Part shown: positions 1 through 10,172 of the stretch, one piece after another
How positions within the stretch are numbered: position 1 is the first letter of the stretch
Layout: each line of letters starts with the position of its first letter
Assembly: GCA_014529385.2 (NCBI GenBank)
Contig: CM043967.1
Location: forward strand, 130,883,182-130,947,181
Source of the DNA: Adiantum capillus-veneris
Lineage: Eukaryota; Streptophyta; Polypodiopsida; Polypodiales; Pteridaceae
Direction of reading: 5' to 3'
Length of the DNA stretch: 64,000 bases
Translations under genes and position numbers: made by a program
Notes under the pieces: generated by a model
Seen by the model: only the letters and a program-made list of their open reading frames with translations
Databases searched by the model: none
What the model was told of the DNA's origin: nothing

Positions 1-1370
1 GATAACCACTCAGAGTGCTCCACATGTACAATGATCCTTGCCTCTTGCATTTTTTCTAACTCTGACTTGACCGCCTCAGCATACTTCGGGTTGAGCTTGT
101 AAGCTCGGCCTCTTATAGGCTTAGCCCCTTCAACCAAAGGTATAGTGTGGACACCCAATTCTGGTGGAATCCCCTCCAAATCCTTGTAGGACTAGGCAAA
201 AACATCTTTAAAAGAGTGTATGAAAGAAACTACCTGATTGAGTAACGCGGGATGCTCCCATAACCTAGCTGCTAAGAGTATGTGCTGAGGGTTGTCAGGA
301 TCTCCCAGGTTGACTTCTTTGATCGGGTCAGGAGGTGTAGCTGGAGAGGGTGCTTCTGAAGATGAGAAGTGAGCAGCCTCTTGGAGCTTCGAAACATCAT
401 GTGTTGGTGTTTGATCAATTGGAAACTCCGCATACTCTTCTTTTAACCATCCTGGTGGAAGCTCCTCGAAGGGTAAATCTTCAGATCGAGGCATAACAAA
501 GTGCTTTTGAAGGTGTGGGGCGTCCGACGTGGGAGATGTTAGAGGAAGGGGGAGATCTTTGGCGAGTTCATGCAGAGGTGATTCCTTCCCCCTTCGGTGA
601 TGTGTTATAGGTTTCCCGAGGCCGAGGGCTTCCATCGGCGTGTCATTTGAAGCATGAGAATTTGGGGCTGACACACTTACTTCTTCGACTGGTCCACTGT
701 TTGCTGTAGGACTTTGGACATTTGTGTCCGCCTGAGGAGTTGGAAGAGAGAGTGGTACCGGCGGCACATGCGAGTTTTGAATAGAGACCACATAGCATGG
801 CATCGATGTGGTAGCTTCCAACCACTGTAGCAGGTCCTCGTCAGACCCGTCAGGTGGGATGGGCTGCTCAGGGTCGGGGTTGGACTGTACTGACAATGAG
901 CTGTGATGAGCCACTGGATCCATCCCTCCTTCGAGCCGAATTGGTTGCATTTGGGAACCAGGAGTATGTATCCACATGGCGTCGTTTTCCCTATCATGAA
1001 GTGCCTTAGTATGCCGCAACCATGGTCTACCAATCAGCAAAGGAAATCCTCCCTCCACCTGAGGAAGACTAACCACCACAAAATCCAAGCTAAATGTGAA
1101 GTCTTGTACCCTCAAAGGCACCTTCTCTACTATGCCCACAGGGTAGACTGTCCTCTGGTCTGCCAATGTAACAGTGAATGGAGCAGGGCGGGTAGGCTGC
1201 AGACCTAAGGTCGACATGGTAAATTCTGGCATTAGATTGATTCCAGATCCACCATCCACTATGATGCCTGAGAACTGATGCCCAAGAATAGATACAGTGA
1301 AACGAGGACTTTTGTAGTCGGTGAGGGGAGCAGCTGGATATGAAATCATGCATCTTCTTGGAGAGCGCAT
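1..1370 (-). pseudogene. aspartic protease and start of reverse transcriptase, element A
   Basis: The protease part (192-1370) has the plant gypsy-type active-site stretch VDGGSGINLM and the downstream LLIGRPWLR motif, followed by a long low-complexity linker. In this family the catalytic Asp is followed by Gly-Gly instead of Ser/Thr-Gly. The open frame ends at TAG (192-194), where gypsy polymerases usually have Trp in an FAW-S-Y motif. Beyond it the same frame continues to base 1 with the typical RT opening (GVHTIPLVEGAKPIRGR, then EHSEWLS). This copy probably descends from an autonomous element but carries an amber stop before RT. Confidence 0.8.
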
Positions 1371-1371
1371 T

Positions 1372-2232
1372 GTAGTTTTAGGGCTTCAAGTTCCCTGCGC
1401 AAAGAAGTCAATGGATCAGCAGGACTACCTTCCGAGAACACAGAGGGAGTCTCTATGTGAGGGGAGTTGTTGAACAGCTTCCTAGCCCCCTCTATCCTAG
1501 TAGCAGCTGCGATGAATTCCTCCAGAGTGGCGTCGGGTCGGAGGCTCTCTCGGAGTTTTTGCTGAGAGGTTTTGGGAAGCGCCTTCTCCACCCACTCCTT
1601 AACCATGAATTCACCGGGTTGCTGGGGAAGCTTGGCAACCAGAGACTTGGTTTTAGTCATAAGCTCTGCAAAAGTCTCCTCTGGCTGAAGCACCATGTTG
1701 GCCAACTCATCCAACACTTTCTCTTGGTAGTCACCTGGCTTGGAAGCTGCACATAACTGTTGTCTAAGGCTACCCAAGTTGCAAAATGATTCTCTGCAAA
1801 CTAGCTGTACCATTTGTCTGCTAAGCCGTCCAAGGTGGATAGAAAAAGTACCAGATAAGCATCTTCTTTGTTAACACCACGTCCCCTACAGAGAGATACG
1901 AACCTCCGTGCATGGTCGTCAACATCTTCTGAAGAGAGTCCTTTGAAGGTGGGGAACTTGATGTTTACCTCAACCAACACACTAGCCAACGCCTCCCCTT
2001 GACGAGCCTGTTGCTCAATAGCCTGCTGTAGCTGAATAGGAGAGAGCTTTGTTGGAGAAGGTGATCTGGAAGATGTGGAACCGGATGAAGGAATGGGAGA
2101 TGTCGTAAGTGGAGGTATGGGTGATGAGGTTAATGGACTTCTACTAGATACCAAAGGTCGTCTTCTGTTATAGTGCTTCAGAGGGCTCAGTAGTGCGCTT
2201 TGACGCTCGATTGACCGCCTTGTATGTGTCAT
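1372..2232 (-). pseudogene. gag of element A (broken)
   Basis: The ATG at 2232 is the same start as in element B. The N-terminus is Ser/Pro/Thr-rich. A retrotransposon gag core follows (FPTFKG, HARRFVSLCRGRG, LDGLADKWYS), then the conserved segment with ALPKTSQQKLRE. The frame is broken by a TAG at 1801-1803, where element B has CAG. A one-base deletion just downstream shifts the rest into another frame (1346-1813). A deletion relative to B then removes all zinc knuckles, so the gag joins almost directly to the protease. Gag would form the virus-like particle and package RNA. This copy cannot make a full-length product. Confidence 0.85.
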
Positions 2233-2612
2233 GCAGTGACCACCAAGCCTACCAAGCTTTGGGCAAGAAGGCTCTATGGGCTGAACAACACTGGTCTAGA
2301 CCATGACAAGTGAGGATAGAAACTAGACCACCTGGTCCAGGACCAGTGACTAGACCACCTAGCTAGCAGGACGAGGAGGGCTAGACCAAGGCGAGGACTA
2401 GACCAGGACCCTGGACGAGGACGAGGACTGGTTGGACCAGGGCGAGAGAGGACCAGACCAACAGACTATCTTCACAGTGCAAGCAAGACTATCTACACAG
2501 TGCAAACAAGTGTGCGGAGCTAGGTAGCAACCAATAAGCTTCACGATTTGTATCTCCACAAAGAGTGAGACTTCATTTGAGGTCCCACCATGATTGCCAA
2601 AATGAGAGCACC
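2233..2612 (-). other. Untranslated leader of element A with CTAGACCA-type repeats
   Basis: This lies between the 5' LTR and the gag ATG. It holds many imperfect copies of a CTAGACCA/GGTCCTCG-like unit (about 2290-2460), matching a similar leader in element B at about 52310-52535. No coding capacity is visible. The initiator-Met primer binding site seen in element D is not obvious here. Confidence 0.6.
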
Positions 2613-3177
2613 TGTAGCGCGGATAATGTGTCGTGCTCTCTACAGTGGATGGTCCTCAGTGCAATGTGCGTGACAATCTCACTCAAACAGACTGAAAAGA
2701 AAAGAAACAATTGTTGATGAAGGAAACAATAGACATCAACAGTGCTCACAAAGGCACAACAATAGACCAGAACATATGACTCGACTATCTCAAAGACTGA
2801 TACAGACTCTGGCGTGGCAGCACACTCAGCTCCAGCCCAGGACTCACAGGTACAATGGGGGTGTCGAGGCTCAGATGTGCCGGGATGGTGAAGACGTGCT
2901 CTGTGTATAGACTCAGTCTAGACGACTACGTACAAGATACTCTGACCAAACGCTACTACTCATATATACAATCATAAAGAGCCACCAACGGCTCATAAAT
3001 GACATCACCTAAGTCTATCCCCACTGGGTGGCGGTGGTGACCTGGCCACGATGTCCACTAAACCACCGTATCCCTGCCATGTGTCGCTGCCCAGCGAGTC
3101 CGTCTAGTGTGAACCGACCAGACCAAAGACCAACTGTAAACTAACTGTTTGTGAAAGTGACACTGTAGCCTGCTACA
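2613..3177 (-). repeat. 5' LTR of element A
   Basis: On the minus strand the repeat starts TGTAGCAGGCTACAGTG and ends CGCTACA, giving TGTAG/CTACA inverted termini. It aligns along its length with both LTRs of element B (51676-52230 and 56934-57489). The three copies differ by scattered substitutions and small indels. A TATA-like ATATATGAG stretch is shared by all of them. The boundary at 3177 is followed directly by LINE sequence. Confidence 0.9.
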
Positions 3178-3944
3178 TACGAGGCCATCGTGATCATATG
3201 CTCTCCTAGTCTTCATCCTGTCAATGGCTTTCTTTACCATCTCGGCAGTAAGGAAAGCAATGTTTGTGGGCATGGCTCTTGCGGATCTGGAAGAGGTGGC
3301 TGCCCCAAGACGGTGTAGAGAGATGATGCATACTGACCCCATACCTCCGTAGAAGTCATGACCGGTGGACCTCCGTAGAAGTCATGACCGGTGGGGGGGA
3401 GTGCTCATGGAAGTCGCCATGCCTTGCCTGAATCCTGGCTCAAAAACAACTGATATATATCTTGCTCTAGCCTAGCTAGAAACGCCCTCTTCTTTCTTCG
3501 TACCAAACGCCGAGAAGCAATCTGTGACTGCTTGTGAGTAGTGACACCTAGAAGTACCTCCCTTTGAAGTCAGGCTCTCGTCTCTCTGCACTTCTCATCA
3601 TACCAGCTATTTTGGGGTGTGCTCCCAAAACGTCGGCGCTACCCAGGCTCAGTATGGGGGTATGCCTCTGCTGTTGCATCCTGTAGTGTCTTTGTCAATA
3701 TATAAGTGAGCTCCCCTAAAGGTCTTCTCGGATCCTCTGTGCATAAACGTCTGTATATACCATCTATGTAGACAGAATCGGTCTCTGAAGTAAAGTGTAT
3801 CGGGTATGCATAGGTGTCTATGCCAGTCGAGCTGTGCTGAACTGGAATGAGACGGTAAACATGAGGAGAGCATGATCTACTGCTACCCCAATAGGCCTGG
3901 GCCCGATTGTAAAGTCCTTAATAGAGGGTATGAAACTGGGCTGA
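3178..3944 (-). pseudogene. LINE ORF2 fragment (end of endonuclease and linker to RT)
   Basis: Minus-strand translation matches the LINE at 11640-12370: the end of the endonuclease (about 3600-3944) and the linker into the RT N-terminus (3182-3560). Both ends are cut: element A sits at 3177 and an LTR begins at 3945. Frames are broken and a 26-bp stretch is duplicated in tandem (3343-3394). No function is expected. Confidence 0.8.
3343..3394. repeat. 26-bp tandem duplication in LINE linker
   Basis: Two adjacent copies of a 26-bp unit beginning ACCTCCGTAGAAGTCATGAC, at 3343-3368 and 3369-3394. Related LINE copies have the unit once. Confidence 0.9.
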
Positions 3945-4181
3945 TGTCACAAATGTGATGACGTGGCGGTATGCCCAGTACACACACACACAACAGTCCC
4001 TGGTCTGGAAATCCCCCTGCAGATGCTGGCAGAGGCTGATGTGGCATTGTTGACGTGGCACGCTGGCTGTGTACTGCAGGTTGACACGTGGCAGGCCTGT
4101 ATGGCAGGGCCGGAAATCACGGCGCATTTGGCAGGCAGAACCAGCGGCAGCTTTTGGGCGATGCTTTGGCTACGTGATCTC

Positions 4182-4216
<35 letters not shown>

Positions 4217-4217
4217 T

Positions 4218-4265
<48 letters not shown>

Positions 4266-4643
4266 ACTGAAATGAAATGTTATATTAACGTCTTCAAAAG
4301 GCCAAAGTTACCTATGAGACCAAAAAGTTACAATGCGGTGTATCTGATACAAAGTGAGAGAGAGCTTTTGCTGCTTTATTTTCTACGAAATTGCAAGAGA
4401 GAGAAAGAGCTTTAAATTTTTAAGAAGCTTTAAAATTGCAAGCCTATGTTAGGGCAGTTTTTTATGGGAAGCTTTTTATGGCAGTTTTTGGGGCTCTGCT
4501 TTTGGCATCCTTTGTACCTTTAAATATGGAACTCGCCTCATAACTTAGAGCATCTGGACGTAGAGTCTGAGTGTGAGCGCTTGCCTGCACTCTTGTACTT
4601 TGAACTCAGATTAATACAAAAAGAAATACCGAAAGGGGCGCCA
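3945..4643 (+). repeat. 5' LTR of element C, interrupted by a LINE 3' end
   Basis: It starts TGTCACAAATGTGATGACG and ends GGGGCGCCA, as other LTRs of this family do (8642-9170, 48856-49489, 49490-50010). It contains TGACGTGGCA-type motifs, a TTTAAATAT TATA-like box near 4521 and the family's CCGAAAGGGG 3' end. A LINE tail (about 4221-4353) is inserted in the middle. Bases after the end (GTCTTTGGGGCCAATA) are conserved next to other copies and may be the primer binding site. Confidence 0.65.
4184..4353 (-). mobile_element. LINE 3' end (hairpin module plus GA/TC tail) nested in LTR C
   Basis: A (TA)n tract (4184-4214) and (GA)n tract (4221-4262) are followed by the module shared by many LINEs here (TATTAACGTCTTC, AAGGCCAAAG, CCTATGAGACC). 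On the minus strand this is the LINE 3' end with a (TC)n tail. LINE sequence ends near GATACAAAGT (about 4352) and is followed by GAGAGAGAG, so the copy is only the last ~130 bp of the LINE. Confidence 0.75.
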
Positions 4644-5056
4644 GTCTTTGGGGCCAATATCTCTAGGCACGAAACTCCGCCGGGCCAGTGTCGAATCAAT
4701 TGTGAATTGTGAACTGTTTATTTGTGCTGTTATGGTAGATTCTCGACTTGGAGTGTCTAAGTCTGTTACAGTGGTATTAGAGGACGGCCGATTTCTCTTC
4801 TACGGGAAATCCGATCCCAAATTTTTTTCCGCGGCACCTATGGCTTCAGGCAAAGATTGGTCGGAGATGTGGGAAGGGATCACAACGAAGATTTAGGCAA
4901 GGAGTATGGCCCGCCTCGGCCTCCTCAGGCGGAGCGTCAAGAGATGGAGCGTCAACGATTGATTGGCGACGCAACATAGATGATGCTTAATTTTGCTAAG
5001 GACCCGAAAATGGCAAAATATATGAGCAAGATCTCTTTGGAGGAAGTGCACACGCA
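4644..5056 (+). other. Leader of element C
   Basis: Between the LTR and the gag start. A short frame at 4648-4896 has no recognisable domain. I regard the stretch as untranslated leader, or possibly a degenerate N-terminal extension of gag. Confidence 0.4.
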
Positions 5057-6388
5057 GTGGGGCAGAAAACCACAGAACCACCCCGAAAACCTGCTCTCAA
5101 GAAACCTCCTACTCCCAACAAGTATATAGAGAAAGAATTAGAAGAGGTGGTTGATGCACGAATTGCTCAACTTTTTGACGCGCAGAACAAAGCTAAAAAG
5201 CACAGCAAAAAGCAAAAGAAAGGCGTTGACTTCTCGGGTTATTTGGGTCGTCAGTCTACTTTTGAAAAAGCAAGAAAACAGAAGAAGCGTGTTCATTTGG
5301 AAGGAGTACCTAGTTCTTCTTCTTCTTCTGACAGTTCTTCTAGTTCATTAGACTTGAGCGAAGAAGAGCGAAAAGGCAAAAAGAGAAGCAAAAAGAAACG
5401 CTTCGGAAAGGGCAAGAAAAAGAGAAAGAAGTCTAAATCTCGCTCCGTGAGTGACAGTTCTACAGAGGACTCCTCTACAAACAGTTCAGACTCTGATGAC
5501 AGCAACTTTTATGCAAAGAAGAAGAATTTTTATAAACCAACCAGTATGACTTTCTGGAAGACAAAAGCAAGAATGTCCGAGAGTTTAAGGAAGGTGGAAA
5601 GTCAATTTCAATTTGACACTTTTTCTGGTTATAGAGATGCTTCAAAGGCTTTGTCTTTTGTACAACAGTTTGACATTGCTTTGGCGGGAGGACGTTACTC
5701 AGAGCACTCTAAGATTCGGAGAGCTGCCTCTTACTCTAAGGGGAATGCTCGAACTTGGTGGTCCACGCTTCTATTAAGCAAGACTGCGCCAGTTAAATGG
5801 CTGAAATTCAACAGGCTTTTTATTTCTTCTTGATTGACTCGAGAGTATGAACGCGATATACGAACTGCTTGGAACCACCTTCGGATGACCAAGAAGGATA
5901 CAATGGACGCTTATTGCGAGAGATTCTGGAGCTCTTTTCTACCCACCTTTTCATTTAAGAAGATCTCGTTGAAGATATAGATTGAGCGGTTTACCTTGGG
6001 TCTACCTACAGAGATCCAAGACCATTGTTTCGAAGAGAATTTAGCATCCATTCAGAAGTTGATGAGTCATGCGAAACGGGGTTTTGCCATTCACTCTGGC
6101 AGTCTGATCTACCCCACCGATGAGATCATGACACAAAGAGCCGAACAGACTTCGACTAATGAAAGTAGAAAAAGAAAGAGCAACCCAGAAAAGAAAGATG
6201 CACGACCCAAGCTTTCTTCTCAGGACCGGGCTCACTACATCAGGGAAGGGAAGTGCTTTGGATGTGGGGAAACTGGACATATCTCCGCAAAGTGCCCTAA
6301 AAAGGCACAGAAGAACAAAACGACAAGGACAATGAAAGGCCTGAGAGCTCGAGAGCAGCTGAGGAACGTGGAAGAAAAGGCAAGATGA
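5057..6388 (+). pseudogene. gag of element C, one zinc knuckle, two stops
   Basis: One reading frame runs from 5057 to 6388, interrupted by TGA at 5831-5833 and TAG at 5978-5980. The N-terminal part is rich in Lys and Ser clusters (about residues 60-155). A gag core follows (FDTFSGYRDASKALSFVQQF, ARTWWSTLL). The C-terminal part has one CX2CX4HX4C knuckle (CFGCGETGHISAKC, near 6261-6300). This is the standard order for a plant Ty3-type gag. The two stops make it a pseudogene. Confidence 0.85.
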
Positions 6389-6398
6389 AAACAGGACT

Positions 6399-6596
6399 GT
6401 GGTTCCAGATTGTGGGGGTACCGATCCCAGCACGTCGGACGAGAGTAGAGAACTTTGCCGAGCTTGGGGCAAAGTGAAAGATCAAGAAGCCCTAATCTTC
6501 TTTGATGGAGGAGCCAAGGCCAACTTCATTTTGCCGGAATTGGCGGCGCGGCTCGAGATCACTCCCGATCGGATGAGACCACTTGCGGAGGCTGCC
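6399..6596 (+). pseudogene. aspartic protease fragment of element C
   Basis: In a frame different from gag, the peptide reads EALIFFDGGAKANFILPEL, an aspartic protease active-site region with D-G-G-A replacing the usual D-S/T-G-A. The frame runs into inverted LTR sequence at about 6597, so the C-terminal part is lost. The protease of element F (7797-8255) has the same FFD active-site context but ends differently. Confidence 0.7.
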
Positions 6597-6923
6597 AGCG
6601 TAAATCATGGAATTTCGTACAGCAGTCAACGCAAAACACGGAAATCCGTACAGCCTACCACGTCATCATGTCAGCGCAATTTTCGGAATTTTCTTACAAC
6701 TGCTACGTCATCAGCTGCTACGTAATTCTTTCTGTGTGAGTGTGTGTGGGTCTTGTTTTATTTTAATCCTTTATGTCACTTGGGGCCCCATCGGACGGGG
6801 TCCCCATAAGTTGGGAGGACTTCTTCTTCTGTTACTTGTTCTTCTTAGGGTTTAGGCCCCTCGACCGACATCTGCAAGTTGGCGCCCTTCTTCAGGGCTT
6901 TGACACGTCAACAGTTTGTAACA
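6597..6923 (-). repeat. 3' LTR of element F, truncated
   Basis: On the minus strand it begins TGTTACAAACTGCTGACG just after a purine tract. It matches the outer ~330 bp of the 5' LTR (8837-9170), including the ACGGGGTCCCC/GGGGCCCC stretch and TTAGGGTTTAGGCCCC. The inner part of the LTR is missing, replaced by element C sequence. Confidence 0.8.
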
Positions 6924-7042
6924 TCTTCCCTTCTTGAAAGAGAGTAATCGTCCGCTATTACAACATATCTGCAAAACAACTCAAGTTAGCTAAAAAATTT
7001 CCGAGAGTCATTCTGAGGGACAATCAGTTTGCTCTTTTTGTT

Positions 7043-7131
7043 AAGGAGTTAGCTTCTCCTTTCGGCTCTTTTGATCAAGGAGCAGGCTTCTCCTTTCAGC
7101 TCTTTTGATCAAGGAGTTAGCTTCTCCTTTC
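7043..7131. repeat. 34-bp tandem repeat, about 2.6 copies
   Basis: Units at 7043, 7077 and 7111 each start AAGGAG(T/C)(T/A)(A/G)GCTTCTCCTTTC. The unit contains AAGGAG...CTCCTT, so each copy can fold into a small hairpin. It lies in the non-coding 3' part of element F. Confidence 0.85.
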
Positions 7132-7329
7132 GTCAGATTGGAATTCTTGATATTCCGGCATAGTAAAATTAGCCATCACACCTAGACGTACTGATCTTCC
7201 ACGGGTGTCTTAATGCACTAAAATTACATTCCCAGGCAATCTCATTTAATTAGGAATATCAATGGTTGGCACATCACAATGCAACACAAATACTCACATA
7301 TGCATGTTACAAGACATAGAAACATAAAG

Positions 7330-7680
7330 TCGCCGATGAACACTCCTCCCGCATAACCTAACAAGGTCCGGGCCGGGAGATACTCATCACTCCTCCCGCA
7401 TAACCTAAAAAGGTCCGGGCCGGGAGATATAGAGGCCTTTTACAACCAAACGCCCCCCAGAGCGCAACCTGCGTCGTTTGGAGGTGTTGAGAGTAACCAT
7501 TGCTCAGACTTCTGAATACTCCTCCCGCATAACCATCCAGATCCGGGCCGGGAGTCACAACAAGATTTATTTTACAAACATACAACCAAACGCTCCCCAG
7601 ACATCCTGTATGCGTCGTTCGGAGGTTCAAACAATAGCAAAACAACATTTCCACTGCTCCACCTGGGAGTAAAATCACCA
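7330..7680. repeat. Dispersed short repeats CTCCCGCATAACC / CCGGGCCGGGAG in element F
   Basis: Three copies of CTCCCGCATAACC...GGTCCGGGCCGGGAG (near 7345, 7390 and 7517) can each form a CTCCCG/CGGGAG hairpin. They alternate with two copies of an ACAACCAAACGC(C/T)CCCCAGA...GCGTCGTT(T/C)GGAGGT unit (7443 and 7580). No protein is expected from this stretch. Confidence 0.75.
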
Positions 7681-7796
7681 ACCATTGAAACCAGTATTAA
7701 ACTAGAGTCAAACATTTCAAATCGGCACCAAGGCAAGTTCAAAACAGATACCATCCATTTCAAACAAATTCTAAACAAATTTTCAAACAATACTTT

Positions 7797-8255
7797 CTAG
7801 CTATAAAGGAGAAAAAACAAGTAGAGAGTTCTTTCGAGGTTTTGTTCGGACAACCGAACTTTGAGGACGATTGGCTTGTCCTTTTGCATCACGGTGATGG
7901 TTCGGTTTCGAACCTGGAGAGTCGCATCATTCTTGTCGTGCCAAGGCATGCCCAAGAGAACATCGCAATTGCCCAACTTCATGATGTGGAAATCAGCTTT
8001 TCCATGATAATCTTGAATAGTCACTGGAAGAGCACCAATGAGCGGTACCACGTTCTGAGTTTGCCCCGTGGCTAGCTCAACTTCAATTTCTCCACCCTCT
8101 GCATCATAATCAAACTGCATTTGCTTTAAGAATTCTGGATGGATGAAGTTCTCTGTAGCTTCGGGGTCAAAGAAAATAAGGGCTTTGAACTTTGAAGCCA
8201 TTGAATTTGCCATATGCTCGACACAATTCATTTGTACTCTCAGGGCGTATGCCAT
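7797..8255 (-). CDS. aspartic protease region of element F
   Basis: An open frame of 152 codons with the retropepsin-like stretch KALIFFDPEATENFIHPEF, then the predicted flap and C-terminal signature NCDVLLGMPWHDKNDATL. In related elements the order after the protease is RT, but here translation stops and non-coding repeats follow. The first catalytic motif reads D-P-E-A-T and lacks the Ser/Thr-Gly after Asp, so activity is doubtful. Confidence 0.7.
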   Translation of the reverse strand: MAYALRVQMNCVEHMANSMASKFKALIFFDPEATENFIHPEFLKQMQFDYDAEGGEIEVELATGQTQNVVPLIGALPVTIQDYHGKADFHIMKLGNCDVLLGMPWHDKNDATLQVRNRTITVMQKDKPIVLKVRLSEQNLERTLYLFFLLYS

Positions 8256-8454
8256 AAATATCAGGAACTAGATTAATAGCGGATCTAGCTCTCTTAGCAG
8301 GAGGTGGCGTTGGGGTTCTGTCGACCATTGGTGCAGGTGTCGGCTCCTCTGGTCTATCAGTGCGTTTGGGACAATTAGAATGATTATGCCCTGTTTGAAA
8401 GCATCCAAAGCATCGGCCTTCTTGTAGTAAGGTGTCTCTTTGTTGAGGCGTCAA
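8167..8454 (-). pseudogene. gag C-terminus with zinc knuckle, element F
   Basis: It contains CFGCFQTGHNHSNC, a CX2CX4HX4C knuckle, followed by a Pro-rich linker. It overlaps the protease in another frame, so a frameshift separates the two. The main part of gag is missing: only about 190 bp lie between this piece and the 5' LTR. Confidence 0.75.
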
Positions 8455-8641
8455 ACGAGGCCTTTGCGGTTGATTTTCACGAGACTCTCAAGAATTTGTT
8501 CGTTGTTGTCGAGAGTTGTGGTTAGTGGCCGGAGATTCTGTTGCCGAGAATTTGTTGCGGTCGGCTACAAACTGAGAGACAGAGACGACACGCGACACGG
8601 AGTGGCGGAATTCCACCCCAGAGAGTATTGGCCCCAAACCG

Positions 8642-9170
8642 TGGTGCCCCTTTCGGTATTTCTTTATATTGCATCAACATAGTACAAGCCGGTACTCCAG
8701 ACTCTGCACCTTCTCCAGGAAGCATGCCAGAGAATGAGCCATTAGCACATATTTAAAGGCCTTAGGCCCGAAAAGCAGTTTACATGAAAAGCCTTCAAAA
8801 CTCAAAAGCTTCTGGTCCAAAAGCAATGCCAAAAAGCTGCCAGTGTAAATCACGGAATATCGTACAGCACTCAGTGCAAAACGTGGAAATCCGTACAGCG
8901 TGCCACGTCATCATGTTAGCGCAATTTTTGGAATTTTCGTGCAACTGCCACGTCATCAGCTGCTATGTAATTCTTTCCGTGTGTGTGTGTGTGGGGGTCC
9001 TGCTTTATTTTAATCCTTTATGTCACTTGGGGCCCCATTGAACGGGGTCCCCATAAGCTGGGAGGACTTGTTCTTCTGTTACTTGTTCTTCTTAGGGTTT
9101 AGGCCCCTCGGCCGACATCTGCAAGTTGGCTCCCTTCTTAAGGGCTTTGACACATTAGCAGTTTGTGACA
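8642..9170 (-). repeat. 5' LTR of element F
   Basis: On the minus strand it runs from TGTCACAAACTGCTAATG to GGGGCACCA. A TATA-like stretch (TTTAAATATG on the minus strand, near 8751-8756) and the motif CCGAAAGGGG near the 3' end are shared with other copies. Next to the LTR end is TTTGGGGCCAATACTC, conserved in the family and possibly the primer binding site. Confidence 0.8.
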
Positions 9171-9419
9171 TGCCGCTAGGAGTCTGATGCGTTTCAGAGA
9201 GAGAGAGAGAGAAATGAAATGAAATGAAATGTTATATTAACGTCTTCAAAAGGCCAAAGTGACCTATGAGTTCAGAAAGTTACAATGTGGTGGATCTGAT
9301 ACAAAGTCAGAGTCAGAGTAACAAGATGACAACAATGACAAAAATGAAATGACAAATGTCACAATAAAATACTATGGAATCCTAAACTACTAGGTGTGAA
9401 CAACAGCTAGCTGGGATAG

Positions 9420-10109
9420 CTAGATCACAAGAGATCCAGGCATCGGTCGCTGGCGGATCTCATCAATCTCCTCCATGGTCAGTAGTCTAACCGGGCGTCG
9501 TGCATGTCGAGCCAAAGTGATCCGAATCCTCTGATGCAGCCTGCGTCGATGCTGTGTAGTCCTCCGTAGTCGTGGGCGTCTGGATCTTCCAAGCTCAGTC
9601 GCTCGGTCGATCAGTGTGCCTCTGGTGTGAGACGACGAGCTCTGCTGTGGTAGTAACTCCTCCGGGTGTCCAGTGGCAGCTCTAAAGAAATCTGTGATCT
9701 GTCTCTGGGACTGGCTAGCCTCTCCTCTCATCAGGCTCTCTCTGTGTTTGCGTAGTTGGAGCAAAAACAAACCCAAGCATCTTTGATCCTCGTACTGCAT
9801 GACTCTGGAGAATGGTCCAAAGCCCTCTCTGAACAAGCAATGGGAGCGGCCTCGTATCTCGTAGTAGACGGGGCAGTGGCATGTGTAGTGCAACTCTGTC
9901 TTAGGCTCGATGTCACACAGGGGGCATGTCCTGGCCTCTGCTGGTACTCCGCTGTATCTCCCAGTCTCGATCCGCAGCTGGTGTGAAGATGTACGTATCT
10001 GGACGATAGCACATCGTATCCCATGAGACAAGTGGGTGTCCATGTATCTCGGCCTCGTCACAAAGCCATCAACCGTAAGCTGGAGGAGATGCTCTCTGTA
10101 GAAAGCCAT
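9420..10109 (-). pseudogene. LINE G1 ORF2 C-terminal domain
   Basis: The C-terminal region carries a Cys-His motif CPLC...H...C (CX2CX8HX4C) near the middle, followed by a basic tail. L1-type ORF2 proteins end with a Cys-rich domain that contributes to RNA binding and retrotransposition. The frame is the same as the upstream RT, separated by TAG at 10173-10175. LINE K has CAG at that codon. Confidence 0.8.
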
Positions 10110-10172
10110 CTTCGTGCCCAGCTCCTGTGCTGGCTGTATCCATGTCCTCCTGGTGTCTAGCTGAGTTAAGTC

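Larger units (their letters stand above)
1..3177 (-). mobile_element. Ty3/gypsy LTR retrotransposon A, partial (runs off window)
   Basis: Read on the minus strand, this is a 5' LTR (2613-3177), a leader, gag, an aspartic protease and the first residues of a reverse transcriptase, in the order gag-PR-RT expected of Ty3/gypsy. The 3' half lies outside the window before base 1. Gag and protease are clearly homologous to element B (51676-57489), which is in the opposite orientation. A lacks the whole zinc-knuckle region that B has, but keeps an RT start that B lacks. It is inserted into a minus-strand LINE (the sequence from 3178 is LINE). The target duplication cannot be checked because the other end is missing. 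Confidence 0.85.
3945..6596 (+). mobile_element. LTR retrotransposon C (gag-protease), 3' truncated
   Basis: Plus-strand element: 5' LTR (3945-4643, itself containing a nested LINE 3' end), a leader, a Lys/Ser-rich gag with one zinc knuckle, and an aspartic protease that stops abruptly at 6596. There the sequence switches to an LTR of the same family in the opposite orientation (element F). Eight bases, GCTGCCAG, are common to the junction and the corresponding F LTR position, so the join may have formed by microhomology or template switching. No RT is present. Confidence 0.75.
6597..9170 (-). mobile_element. LTR retrotransposon F (short gag-protease element)
   Basis: Minus-strand element. 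The 5' LTR is 8642-9170. Then come a zinc-knuckle gag remnant and a protease, a non-coding stretch rich in short repeats, a purine-rich tract (AAGAAGGGAAGA on the minus strand, just above 6923) and a 3' LTR truncated at 6597. No RT, RNase H or integrase is visible in the ~1.7 kb internal region, so the element is non-autonomous or deleted. It faces element C head to head. Confidence 0.75.

Noticed and set aside
3963-4265. 100-codon plus-strand frame near the first LTR of element C
   Set aside because: It runs through LTR sequence into (TA)n and (GA)n tracts and has no domain.
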